Part shown: one piece after another, positions 1-8,359 of the stretch
Layout of the letters: every line of letters starts with the position of its first letter
Numbering within the stretch: the first letter of the stretch is position 1
NCBI GenBank assembly: GCA_045586185.1
Contig: JAZMZV010000225.1
Location: forward strand, 1-64,000
Length of the DNA: 64,000 bases
Origin: RUG11551 sp045586185
Lineage (GTDB): Bacteria; Planctomycetota; Planctomycetia; Pirellulales; Thermoguttaceae
Reading direction: 5' to 3'
The notes under the pieces: generated by a model
What the model was told of the DNA's origin: nothing
Database searches by the model: none
What the model saw: only the letters and a program-made list of their open reading frames with translations
Made by a program: the position numbers and the translations under genes

Positions 1-3000
1 CCGTTGTACCGTCGCCGTCGGCTGTCAGTTCGTTTAACGACCCCAGTTCAGAATTCGTCAAAACGAGCGTTCCGCCGCCTGTAACCGTCAAAGCGGGTTG
101 TTGAGCGCTTCTCTTGGGGACAATGTTAATTGCTTCCCTTTGAGTGAACGTAGCGCCTGAGTTAATGCCGATTGTCGCGTCATTAGTTAACGTAATTGGA
201 ACGCTGGAATCCAGACTCTTGACAAACAGCATTGCGCCGGAGCCGTCTCCAACGCCTGCGATGTTAAGACTGCTCAGCTCACGAATGCCAGCGTAAGTGG
301 CGTTGGAATACGTCGAATTGAGCAGCAACTGTCCTGTTCCAGAGATCGAAACGTTCCCAGAAGGCGAGCTGTCTGAACCGTATATAGCGTTGGTAATTTC
401 AACGACGCCGCCGGTAATATTGAGTTGAGCAGAATCGCCAGCGTTGGCGCGCCCGAGTTTAATGTTCTTCGCTTTAACCTTGCCGCCAGAAACCTCAATC
501 GTTCCGGTAGAATCGGTTCCTGTTGCAATGGTCAAAGTATTTGTCGTTGTAAAGACGCCGTTGGAGATTTCAATCGTTCCATTAGAAGATTTGCCAGTAG
601 CAACGTCAATCGTATTGGTCGTTGAAAAGGTTCCACCGGAAATTTTAAGCGTTCCCACAGAGCTTTCCCCGGTTGCCAGAGACACAGTTCCGTCGGTTGT
701 GAAGCTGCCATTCGTCATGGTAAACTTGGCTGCTGATTTTTTGGCAGTTGCAATGTAAGTAGGTCTGCTATTATTGATTTGAATTTTACCGCCATTTAAT
801 TCCAACTCGCCAACAACGCTTTCTGTACCATCTTGACCAACATGCAAACCGCCGCTGTCGCCGCCGATCTGGACGTTCCCGCTATTGATAATGACCTTTG
901 CAGAGGGCTTGGTATTATCAGAAGAAGCGACATTGCCGATTGTAAGCCGACGGGTAACATTGAGCGTTCCGCCGTTGACTTCCAAATACGCTGGATCTGA
1001 TTCCGTACCAGCAATGACAAGGGTCTTGCCGCTTGCGGTTTGGAAAGTTCCTCCGTTGACAATGAGCGTTCCGTTCATTGAAATATCGCCGCTTCCGTAT
1101 GTTGTAGTTCCGCCGTCATTAACCAATATATGTCCTGACGGAACAGGCGCGTTGATTGAAAATGTATTGGCGCCGTCTACAAGAACAAGGTCTCCGGCAA
1201 AGTCCTTGAACTTGTTCGTTCCGCCGAAAACATATCCGGTATTGTTAGACGTATCGCCTGACCAGCTGCTGTCGCTGCTCATATTGCCCTCTGTTCCAGC
1301 GTTCCAGATTTTAACGCCTGTCGGTTCAGAACCTTTTTGAGCAATCACTGCCGAGGATCCGCTTAAATCTATAACAGCCGTTGTCCAGCCCTCTGGAACG
1401 GTTGTCCAATTCTTGATACTGTTAGCAGTATCGGCGTCTGCAAAGCGACCGATCAGAACCTGGTCAGATTCGGAATAATAATCGCCAGGAGTAACGATAA
1501 CGGAGCCGCTTGTAGCGGTAAAAGCGCCCGCCGAATTGATAAAGCCGTTAGACCCTAAATTGATAGTCGTTCCAGCAAGAGTCGTAGCGCCTTGGTTGAC
1601 ATACGATCCAACGTTAAGCGTTCCTCCATTAAGAGCGGCGCTCATTCCAGACTTGACTACAAAATCGCCTGCTGTTACAACGCCGCCAGAAATGGCTGCG
1701 CTTCCGGTTCCGTCATAGCCAACGCTGATTTCATTAAAAACGTTCAGCTTTCCGCCTAGCACATTCAATTCGCCAGTTGCCCCGGAGGCATATCCAACTT
1801 GGAGCGTATTAAGGTTAGCGGTTCCGCCGTCAATAGTAAGCGTTCCATTGCTCCCGCTATAGTAGCCCAGCTGGGTTTGAGTGTTTTCAACAATAAGCTG
1901 ACCTCCTTGAAGAACTTCTACCGTTCCCGTTCCTTTGCGTCCAATACGGAACGACGATGCTGAATTGGCATTAGTGAAAGTTCCATTCTTAATGGAAAGA
2001 TGTCCGACTGACCCGGTTTCAAATCCAACATTGACCGCTCCTGTAACAGTTGTATCTCCCCCTGTAATAGTCATTGTACCAACGCCGGAGTCGCCAACGC
2101 GAAGCTCGCTTTTAACAGTCAGCGTTCCACCGGAAACGCTCACAGAGCCGACGGCGTTTGCTTTGTTTCCAATAAGAGCGCTGCCGTTAGTTGTAACAGT
2201 TCCGCCGGAAATGTTAAGATTGCCTGAAATCGGATTGGATTCTGTCGGAATCGTATTATAACCAGCAATGATATTGCCCTTGACGGTAACGTTAGCGCTG
2301 TCGGAAATGTTAATTGTTCCTTGATTGTTCACGCCAGCGTACATAATGGTATTAAAAGTAACAGTTCCGCCGGAAATATTGGATTCGCCGGTTCCGTTTT
2401 CTCCGATGCGCAGGTCGCCTGCGGTTACTGTACCTCCGGAAATATTGATTGTTCCGTTTGCTCCGGCGTTGTTTCCTGCATAAAGGTGAGACGACCCAGC
2501 GTTGAGCGTTCCGCTTTTAACTTCAAGTTTGCCGGTTCCGCTGTTGCCAACCATTACAATTTTTGAATTGACGGTTCCTCCGTCAATGGTAAGAGTTCCG
2601 TCGCCCGTAGCGTCGTAACCGATATGAAGGTCTTTTGAAGAGCTGTCTAATGTTGAATCTGACAAGACGTTTACAACGCCAGTTCCAGTTTGTCCAATAC
2701 GAGGCGTATGACTGGGAAAAGAAAAACTCGCGCCGTTTTTCAGCGTAACTTCTCCAGACGATCCTTCATATCTTCCAACAAACAGATATCCATTGGTTGA
2801 AAAAGAAGAATTGTCCAACGTGAGCGATCCAGCGCCGGAACTTCCAGCAACTACGTCGCCTGCAAAAGATTGATTGGCAATGTTGGTAAAAGTCGCCGTT
2901 CCGTTAGCGGCGGCTTTAACAACTTCTCCATCGTCGTTGTAAGTCGCGCCTTTTTCACCCAGTGTAAGAGCATTGGCAGTCAGAGTTCCGCCGGTCATAT

Positions 3001-3922
3001 TAAACTCGCCGGTTGAGCCTTCATAGTAACCAACAACAAGAACTTTTGAACCGAGATTGAACGTTCCAGATTCTAAATTGAGTTCGCCAGCGCCAGCGCG
3101 ACCAACGCGGAAATCGTTGACTGTATAATTGAACGTTCCGCCATTGACCGTCATCGTTCCTTTGCCGCTGGCTTCGTAACCCAGGTTTGCCCAGCCGGCG
3201 GTTTGATTGAACGTTCCCCCGGTCAGGTTGAAGGTTCCTGTGCCGCTGTCGCCAATTTTGGTTTCCATAGCAGTGGTAAAAGTTCCGCCGGAGATGTTAA
3301 GCTCGCCTTCGGATCCGCTATAATATCCAATAATGAAATATTGATTCTTTTCACTGCTGGCCATAGCTTGAATAGTAACAGTTCCGCCGGTCTGAGTTAA
3401 TGTGGACGCACCAGTCGTGTCGGAATTGTAGCCGACTCGAACGCGGCCTAAAAATTCCAAAGAACCGCTTGAAATGGAAATATCAGAGCTTCTCATGGAA
3501 AACGTGCCCTTTTTAATCTGGACAGTTCCCCCCTCGATAGAAAGGCTGGTATCGAAATAATCGCTCGTCCCGCTTGCTCCGGAAACGGTAAAAGTACCAT
3601 TGGGCTGAACCGTTGTTTGATTAATGTTAAGCAGATTGTTTGTCTGAAGCTTGATTTTTGCGGTATCGCTCGTTCCGCCGATAATCAAGCCCTCGCTGTT
3701 GGCAGGAACAGAAGGCGAACCGGTGTTGAGTTCGATTTCTGACCCAAAAGTATTTTGAACCCAAACGGTGACGTCAGTATCCATTTTCTGCTTAATGGCG
3801 TCCGCGTTAAGAGACGTCGCGCCTTCTTCAGGCAGAATTACAGGATTGGCAGGATCCGCGTAAGCCGATGCCGACATCGTCAAAATCAACAGTCCGACTA
3901 ACAAACGATATGTGTTTTTCAT
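1..3922 (-). CDS. Giant secreted beta-helix repeat (autotransporter-like) protein, 3' end outside window
   Basis: An open frame runs without a stop from the ATG at 3920-3922 leftwards to the window edge, so at least 1307 codons are present and the C-terminus is missing. The N-terminus (MKNTYRLLVGLLILTMSASA) is a typical signal peptide ending before YADPANP. The rest is made of degenerate repeats of about 18-25 residues containing G-x-L-x-I/V-S-G-G-T, rich in Gly, Ser, Thr and Asn with almost no Cys. This pattern is typical of parallel beta-helix passenger domains of autotransporters and of planctomycete PEP-CTERM/autotransporter-associated repeat proteins. Likely exported and surface-exposed, possibly an adhesin. 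The secretion or anchor domain cannot be judged because the C-terminus is cut off. No clear Shine-Dalgarno lies upstream. The frame is long and repetitive, so shadow frames on the other strand are also open. Confidence 0.85.
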   Translation of the reverse strand, partial: MKNTYRLLVGLLILTMSASAYADPANPVILPEEGATSLNADAIKQKMDTDVTVWVQNTFGSEIELNTGSPSVPANSEGLIIGGTSDTAKIKLQTNNLLNINQTTVQPNGTFTVSGASGTSDYFDTSLSIEGGTVQIKKGTFSMRSSDISISSGSLEFLGRVRVGYNSDTTGASTLTQTGGTVTIQAMASSEKNQYFIIGYYSGSEGELNISGGTFTTAMETKIGDSGTGTFNLTGGTFNQTAGWANLGYEASGKGTMTVNGGTFNYTVNDFRVGRAGAGELNLESGTFNLGSKVLVVGYYEGSTGEFNMTGGTLTANALTLGEKGATYNDDGEVVKAAANGTATFTNIANQSFAGDVVAGSSGAGSLTLDNSSFSTNGYLFVGRYEGSSGEVTLKNGASFSFPSHTPRIGQTGTGVVNVLSDSTLDSSSKDLHIGYDATGDGTLTIDGGTVNSKIVMVGNSGTGKLEVKSGTLNAGSSHLYAGNNAGANGTINISGGTVTAGDLRIGENGTGESNISGGTVTFNTIMYAGVNNQGTINISDSANVTVKGNIIAGYNTIPTESNPISGNLNISGGTVTTNGSALIGNKANAVGSVSVSGGTLTVKSELRVGDSGVGTMTITGGDTTVTGAVNVGFETGSVGHLSIKNGTFTNANSASSFRIGRKGTGTVEVLQGGQLIVENTQTQLGYYSGSNGTLTIDGGTANLNTLQVGYASGATGELNVLGGKLNVFNEISVGYDGTGSAAISGGVVTAGDFVVKSGMSAALNGGTLNVGSYVNQGATTLAGTTINLGSNGFINSAGAFTATSGSVIVTPGDYYSESDQVLIGRFADADTANSIKNWTTVPEGWTTAVIDLSGSSAVIAQKGSEPTGVKIWNAGTEGNMSSDSSWSGDTSNNTGYVFGGTNKFKDFAGDLVLVDGANTFSINAPVPSGHILVNDGGTTTYGSGDISMNGTLIVNGGTFQTASGKTLVIAGTESDPAYLEVNGGTLNVTRRLTIGNVASSDNTKPSAKVIINSGNVQIGGDSGGLHVGQDGTESVVGELELNGGKIQINNSRPTYIATAKKSAAKFTMTNGSFTTDGTVSLATGESSVGTLKISGGTFSTTNTIDVATGKSSNGTIEISNGVFTTTNTLTIATGTDSTGTIEVSGGKVKAKNIKLGRANAGDSAQLNITGGVVEITNAIYGSDSSPSGNVSISGTGQLLLNSTYSNATYAGIRELSSLNIAGVGDGSGAMLFVKSLDSSVPITLTNDATIGINSGATFTQREAINIVPKRSAQQPALTVTGGGTLVLTNSELGSLNELTADGDGTT

Positions 3923-4122
3923 AACAAAAAATGTGTATGGGGGTAAGAAGTAATTTTGGGATAATGGCAAAGCGGAACTATAGAACAAGACACTATAGCT
4001 CCGTATACAGTTTACCACATTTATTATTATACTATATATTTATAAAGTAAAGGGCTTAAAAGGTGAAAAACACAGAAAAAACAAGAAAAGAATATTCTAT
4101 ACAACAGATTTATTTGATAAAA

Positions 4123-4545
4123 TTATTTGTTTTCGTCTTCTTCGTCCTCGTCTTTGTTCAACTTGCCTGTATTTTCGGGAAGGGCGGGTCCATATTTGTT
4201 ATCTTCATGACAATTGTCTTCGTGCCAGCCAATAAGAGCCAAAAGGAAAACTACAACAATACCGGGACCGAATGCCAAAAGCAGCCACCAGCCTGAAACA
4301 TCTCCGTCATGCAGACGGCGAACAGTTACCGCCCATGCAGGAAAGAGCAGTATCAAAATGATTGACATCAATATGCCTGCCAACACAAGATTAACACTCT
4401 CGTTTTTTATAATGCTCATGGGAATGCCAAACATAAAGAATACAAGAGCAAAAAAGAACCAGAAGCTGAAAAACTCAGCAAGGGAGGCGCGTCCGTCAAA
4501 ATCGCAGTATTTTGTTGTCAGGCATTGAAAGATGTATTTAAGCAT
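4123..4545 (-). CDS. DUF805 family inner-membrane protein
   Basis: A 140-residue protein with the DUF805 (YhaH-like) layout: an N-terminal FDGRASLAEFFSFWFFF motif (family pattern F-x-GR-x-SR-x-E-[FY]W), then hydrophobic segments at roughly residues 24-45, 52-72 and 87-105, the conserved VRRLHDGDVSGWW motif between them and a short NKYGP motif. The acidic, charged C-terminal tail (NKDEDEEDENK) is not part of the family core. DUF805 proteins are small membrane proteins without an established biochemical role. The gene stands alone between the beta-helix protein and thiL, all on the minus strand. Confidence 0.85.
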   Translation of the reverse strand: MLKYIFQCLTTKYCDFDGRASLAEFFSFWFFFALVFFMFGIPMSIIKNESVNLVLAGILMSIILILLFPAWAVTVRRLHDGDVSGWWLLLAFGPGIVVVFLLALIGWHEDNCHEDNKYGPALPENTGKLNKDEDEEDENK

Positions 4546-4675
4546 TGCAACCTCCGCATTCTTTGTAAGAGTTTTTTGTTTTCCTGTATTTAATAAACGA
4601 AAAACAATTCAGAATGTAACAGGTTTAAGAAATATTTTTGCTCTTTTTTGTAGACTACAGAATTGGCGTACTTCT

Positions 4676-5719
4676 TCAATGCTGCCAGCCGTTGGGGGAG
4701 ATTTGTTTCCCGTCTTTCGTCCACAAACCGGGCTGGTTCACGATAGTTCCGATTCTGGAAATCTTCGCGCCCAGAGAGCGGAGCGTTTCGTCGCAGAGAA
4801 TCTTTTCCGCCGTTTTGGGCGCTGCGGTCAGAATCAGCTCGAAATCTTCGCCATCTGAAAGAGCGTGCTGTAAAGCAAGTTGCGAGTTGCGAGTTGCGAG
4901 TTGCGAGTTGCGAGGATCGCTTTGCGTTAATTCCTCACTCCTCACTCCTAACTTCTCACTTTTTTTGACGTCGCGATGAATCGGGATGGCGTCGAGATCA
5001 AGAGCCGCCCCGACGTTGGACGCGGTCGTCATTCTGAACAAGTCAAGCGACAAGCCGTCGGAAATGTCCATGGCGGCGTGGACGTCGTAGTTCTGCCGTA
5101 AATACAAGGCTTCGTTGACGCGGGGCGTAAAGGTGAACTGGCGTCCGTGAATGCTTCCGCCGACCGCGCCGGTAAGGAGAATTGAGTCTCCGGGCTGAGC
5201 CGCGTTTCTCGTCCAGGGAATGTACTTTTTTCGCCCTTGCGAATTGCGTGGAACCACGCCGAAAACGGTAATGGAAATCGTCAACGGACCGCTAAAACAG
5301 TTGGTGTCGCCGCCGACCAGAGGACAGTTGAACTCGTCTGCCAGAGTAAGCATGCCCTCGCAAAGACGTTTGAGATAATTCAGGCAAGACAGGTTCCCGT
5401 ACGCGGGTTTCGACCAGTTTTTATCGACGGCAACCGAGGCGGTAAACCCAATCGGAGTCGCCGCCATCGCCGCCAGGTCTGACAGATTGACGCCCAGCGC
5501 TTTTCTTCCCACCAGTTCCGGCTTCGCCTCCGCCAGGAGGAAATCGACGTCGTCAGAAAGCATGTCCGTACTGACAACGACGTCCCCAGCCGGGCGCGCC
5601 AAGACGGCAGCGTCGTCGCCCGGTCCCACGACAACGTTGGGATTGGAATCGCGCGTTTGCGTCCACAGCCCACGGCTCTGGAGCCAGCGAAAGACGTCAG
5701 ATTCTAAAGAAGATGGCAT
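4676..5719 (-). CDS. thiL: Thiamine-monophosphate kinase ThiL, with in-frame repeat insertion
   Basis: A 347-residue AIR-synthase-fold ATP-dependent kinase converting thiamine monophosphate to the diphosphate cofactor. Family motifs: GPGDDAAVL near residue 32, STDMLSDDVDF near 50, GRKALGVNLSDLAAM near 70, VGGDTNCF near 135, MDISDGLSLDL near 218 and LSDGEDFELI near 289. Between the middle and C-terminal blocks (about residues 253-287) is an extra stretch with two NSQLATR-like heptapeptides, which normal ThiL lacks; it is encoded by a heptanucleotide repeat element lying in frame. The ATG at 5717-5719 is 97 bp downstream of the htrA-like stop, and the gap is filled by a second copy of the same repeat class, so no Shine-Dalgarno is visible. 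Whether the inserted loop leaves the enzyme active cannot be told from sequence. Confidence 0.9.
   Translation of the reverse strand: MPSSLESDVFRWLQSRGLWTQTRDSNPNVVVGPGDDAAVLARPAGDVVVSTDMLSDDVDFLLAEAKPELVGRKALGVNLSDLAAMAATPIGFTASVAVDKNWSKPAYGNLSCLNYLKRLCEGMLTLADEFNCPLVGGDTNCFSGPLTISITVFGVVPRNSQGRKKYIPWTRNAAQPGDSILLTGAVGGSIHGRQFTFTPRVNEALYLRQNYDVHAAMDISDGLSLDLFRMTTASNVGAALDLDAIPIHRDVKKSEKLGVRSEELTQSDPRNSQLATRNSQLALQHALSDGEDFELILTAAPKTAEKILCDETLRSLGAKISRIGTIVNQPGLWTKDGKQISPNGWQH
4875..4960. repeat. Heptanucleotide repeat element inserted inside thiL
   Basis: The left arm (4875-4916) is about six copies of the heptamer GTTGCGA. The right arm (4933-4960) is four copies of a different heptamer, CCTCACT or close variants. 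Their spacing and opposite strand character resemble the element at 5725-5811. Three heptamers make seven codons, so the left arm reads as NSQLATR repeats on the minus strand and leaves thiL open. Confidence 0.85.
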
Positions 5720-5724
5720 GGTAT

Positions 5725-5811
5725 TGGAGTTGCGAGTTGCGAGTTGCGAGTTGCGAGAGAATTTTGTGAGGCGCTTGCGTTTCTCGCTACTCGCTACTCG
5801 CCACTCGCAAC
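5725..5811. repeat. Heptanucleotide inverted-repeat element in the htrA-thiL gap
   Basis: Left arm 5725-5758 carries (GTTGCGA)n. Right arm 5784-5811 carries TCGCTAC, TCGCTAC, TCGCCAC and TCGCAAC. The arms are imperfectly inverted, so the transcript could fold into a long hairpin just before the thiL start. It fills nearly the whole intergenic space. Confidence 0.85.
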
Positions 5812-5815
5812 TTTC

Positions 5816-7171
5816 TCAGTAACTTGCAACGTTATTGTTATTAGCTTTGGTAAGCGTCATGGCTCCGTAGAGGACGTTTCGATTGCGAATTACCAAAAAC
5901 TTCAGCGGCGAGAAGGACGCCAGGTCGTCTCGAGTCAAAACGTACATAACATTTTCCATGGAAAGGGTTTCCCATTTGTGAAGCCCGATAATCGCGTCGC
6001 CCGGTTCGATTCCCTGTTGGTCGGCTGGCGACCCGGCGCGAACTCGAACGACCTTCATGCCGCCGCGGTACTGAGAACCGTATTTCTGTTTGAACTCAGT
6101 CGTGGGAATTTCGGTCAACTGCAGTCCGAGGACGTTCCAAACCGTCAGGTCGTCTCCGCTGAACCCAGCTGGCGCTTGCAGTTCCAACTCGAATTTGTAC
6201 GGTTCGTTATTGCGGATAATTTCCATGTTGACCGACGCGCCGCCGTAGTTCTCAACCAGAGCGCAGGCGAAATCCACGCGATTGGTTACGGTAACGCCGT
6301 CTACGGAACGGATGAAATCCCCCTGATGAATCCCGACGCGCTGGGCGGGCGAGTTGTTGTCAACCTTTTTGACCTGAACCGCCTTGCGGCCGTCTGGCAG
6401 GACAACGGCGGCAACCGTAAGTCCGTGTCGGGCAAGCTGATTCGTCTGGCTTTGAAGCATGTCCGCGACGCGTTCCAAAGCGGCGTCGACCGGAATGGCA
6501 AACCCGATTCCTTGAGCGCCGGCTCGAACGGCAGCGTTGATGCCGATCATCTCGCCGTCAATGTTGAGCAGCGGACCGCCGGAGTTGCCGGGGTTGATGC
6601 TGGCGTCCGTCTGAATAAGATTGACGTACGTCTGGACGTCAGACGCCTGAACCGTACGGTGCAGAGCGCTGACGATGCCCATGGTAACGGTGTGTTCGTA
6701 TCCGTAGGCGTTGCCCATAGCGATAACCGTTTCGCCGATTTCCAGCTCATTGGAGTCGCCAATGGCGATGGTCTGCAGAGGAACGTCCGTTTCAATTTTA
6801 ATAATCGCCAAGTCCGTAGCCGCATCGCGAGCAATGCAGCGAGCGACGTAAGTCTTGCCGTCTGCAGTAGTTACCTGAATTTCTTTGATGGAGTCAATAA
6901 CGTGGAAATTGGTAACGATATAGCCTCGAGGGTCTATAATAACGCCGGCGCCCATGCCTTTAACGCGGCGGACGGTTTCGTTGGAGCTTTCATCGGAAGA
7001 GTATATTTCTTTTTCGCCGCGAATATTGACAACGCTGGGGCGCGCCGCAGCGGCAGCTTTGACAACCGGATTATCGCGTCCGTAAGAACAGTCCGAGAAA
7101 ATCAGGAAAACGCATAAAAGGAACGTTAACCGACACAAGGACTGGAATACGAAGTTACGGGACATGTTCAT
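5816..7171 (-). CDS. HtrA/DegP-like periplasmic serine protease (S1C) with two PDZ domains
   Basis: A 451-residue protein with a signal peptide (about residues 1-31; hydrophobic LTFLLCVFLIFSDC, possibly a lipobox-like LIFSDC). The trypsin-like domain shows the triad His in VTNFHV, Asp in ATDLAII and Ser in GNSGGPL. Two PDZ regions follow, each with a typical core: GIHQGDFIRSVDG (first) and GIEPGDAIIG (second). This is the DegP/DegQ layout, a protease/chaperone for misfolded exported proteins. It is transcribed towards thiL and could be co-transcribed with it, though a repeat element separates the two. Confidence 0.93.
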   Translation of the reverse strand: MNMSRNFVFQSLCRLTFLLCVFLIFSDCSYGRDNPVVKAAAAARPSVVNIRGEKEIYSSDESSNETVRRVKGMGAGVIIDPRGYIVTNFHVIDSIKEIQVTTADGKTYVARCIARDAATDLAIIKIETDVPLQTIAIGDSNELEIGETVIAMGNAYGYEHTVTMGIVSALHRTVQASDVQTYVNLIQTDASINPGNSGGPLLNIDGEMIGINAAVRAGAQGIGFAIPVDAALERVADMLQSQTNQLARHGLTVAAVVLPDGRKAVQVKKVDNNSPAQRVGIHQGDFIRSVDGVTVTNRVDFACALVENYGGASVNMEIIRNNEPYKFELELQAPAGFSGDDLTVWNVLGLQLTEIPTTEFKQKYGSQYRGGMKVVRVRAGSPADQQGIEPGDAIIGLHKWETLSMENVMYVLTRDDLASFSPLKFLVIRNRNVLYGAMTLTKANNNNVASY

Positions 7172-7591
7172 TTTATCTGAAAATTGATATAGGAGTTTTA
7201 GCGCTTCTGGCTAAAACCAAAAGGTAGGAATATTGCATTTAGTTGCGATACGATAACGTCTGAGATTTTAATATATAATCGTGTGTATATTTCAGACGTC
7301 TGCAAAGAGACGGCGCTCTTTGCCTTTCATTCGCCTTTTATAGAATCGGTTATTCCGTTTTAATAGTAAAAGTTTCTCGTTAAGATCGGAATAACCGTTA
7401 AATATTACCCAAATTAACAAATGGGCAGGAAACGACGATTTTCCTTCGACGAATCGGAACGATAATTACCAGTCTTTAATAATGTATCGTTGCGAGGTTT
7501 CGAGGGAATTGTAACTCTGATTGCTATGCTTATATCAAGAGGGCTTTTCAAAAACTCTCTATTTTCGTATGAGAAAATTTTCTCCCCCCTA
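7172..7591. other. Intergenic region upstream of htrA-like gene and tRNA-Pro
   Basis: About 420 bases, A/T-rich, between the start of the minus-strand protease gene and the promoter of the tRNA. It must hold the protease promoter, but I see no confident -35/-10 pair for it and no coding frame. Confidence 0.5.
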
Positions 7592-7619
7592 TTGACAGGA
7601 TAGAGAAAAGGGATATAAT
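7592..7619 (+). promoter_or_regulatory. Consensus sigma-70-type promoter for tRNA-Pro
   Basis: A perfect TTGACA (7592-7597) and a perfect TATAAT (7614-7619) are separated by 16 bases. Transcription would start near 7626, giving a leader of about 70 bases before the tRNA. Confidence 0.85.
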
Positions 7620-7696
7620 CCGCATAATGTTTGAACGAGAAAGCAAGTTCATTCAGGTTTCCCGACGCTGTTTTTTACAGTGAAACCGTTATTTAT

Positions 7697-7771
7697 CGGG
7701 GCTTAGCTCAGCCTGGCTAGAGCGCTACGTTCGGGACGTAGAGGTCGCACGTTCAAATCGTGTAGCCCCGA
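7697..7771 (+). tRNA. tRNA-Pro (anticodon CGG)
   Basis: Complete cloverleaf: acceptor strands CGGGGCT (7697-7703) and AGCCCCG (7764-7770) pair fully. The D arm reads GCTCAGCCTGGCTAGAGC. The anticodon stem CTACG/CGTAG closes the loop TTCGGGA with anticodon CGG, which reads the Pro codon CCG. The T arm is GCACG-TTCAAAT-CGTGT. Discriminator A; CCA is not encoded. The CGG acceptor start is typical for bacterial tRNA-Pro. Confidence 0.95.
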
Positions 7772-7774
7772 TTC

Positions 7775-7806
7775 AAAGCCGTTTTCGTAAAGAAAGCGGC
7801 TTTTTT
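7775..7806 (+). terminator. Rho-independent terminator after tRNA-Pro
   Basis: Arms AAGCCG...TTTC and GAAAG..CGGCTT pair around a GTAA loop and are followed by TTTTTT. It sits directly behind the tRNA. Confidence 0.8.
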
Positions 7807-7844
7807 CGTTCTTGTTTGATAGCGTCTTTCCCTCCGGCGGCGGT

Positions 7845-8130
7845 CAATCGCTGTATTTTTGAAGTTCTCCGCCTGTTCCAGAATGTCGGAGTACACTTTC
7901 TCATAGATTTCGGGGGCGTGGGCGGATAGCCGTGTTTCGCCAAAATCATGATTATATCGGCTTGCATGAGGGCTTTGATTTGCGAGCTGTTCACCTAGTA
8001 TTCCGTGAGTTTCACCCACGGCTGCAAATATTGAACCGCTAACGCGCTTCTTTTCAGGACGCAGTCCCGCTTCCCATCTTTATCTATTTTCCCCAGCAAT
8101 ATTATCGCGTCCTCCATCCGGGATCTTTTC
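7845..8130 (-). pseudogene. Decayed C-terminal fragment of a type I restriction HsdR
   Basis: Reading the minus strand and stitching two frames gives DKDGKRDCVLKRSALAVQYL...PWVKLTEY, a TAG stop, then SSQIKALMQADIIMILAKHG and YPPTPP, then a frameshift into EIYEKVYSDILEQAENFKN. The GYPP...EKVxxDxLEQAENFK block is the usual end of type I R subunits. At least one nonsense codon and one frameshift make it non-functional, and no upstream part of the gene exists. It differs from the end of the intact hsdR at 44.5 kb, so it comes from another type I system. It marks the spot beside tRNA-Pro as an earlier defence-gene insertion site. Confidence 0.7.
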
Positions 8131-8175
8131 TAAAACCCCCTTGTATTTATAATTATAAAGATTAGAATATTAAAG
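8063..8175. repeat. Copy 1 of duplicated upstream segment
   Basis: This stretch (from tcccgcttcccatcttt to aaagattagaatatt) is about 85-90% identical by eye to 9642-9752. It covers part of the hsdR remnant and the region upstream of the first coiled-coil gene. It shows that the coiled-coil genes arose by tandem duplication together with flanking DNA. Confidence 0.8.
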
Positions 8176-8359
8176 TCTTTTAATAATTTGTTATAAATAA
8201 ATTTGCATTTGACCAGAAAATTATTTGTTACAATCCCACATAAAATATCGTTATACTACAACAGGCAATGATTGATTTCGCAATTTGTTTGAAGTCAATT
8301 ATGGTCTATGTTTTTTAGGCAGGCGTTTTCAAAGTTGTTTTTTACCGCAAGTAATTAAA

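Noticed and set aside
444..2566. Plus-strand frames rich in Val/Pro opposite the beta-helix gene
   Set aside because: Shadow frames of the minus-strand repeat coding sequence.
5744..7117. 457-codon plus-strand frame opposite the protease gene
   Set aside because: The minus strand encodes an unmistakable HtrA protein with complete triad and PDZ domains; the plus frame has no similarity.
7753..8019. 88-codon minus-strand ORF as an intact gene
   Set aside because: It overlaps the tRNA and is one frame of a frameshifted hsdR tail.
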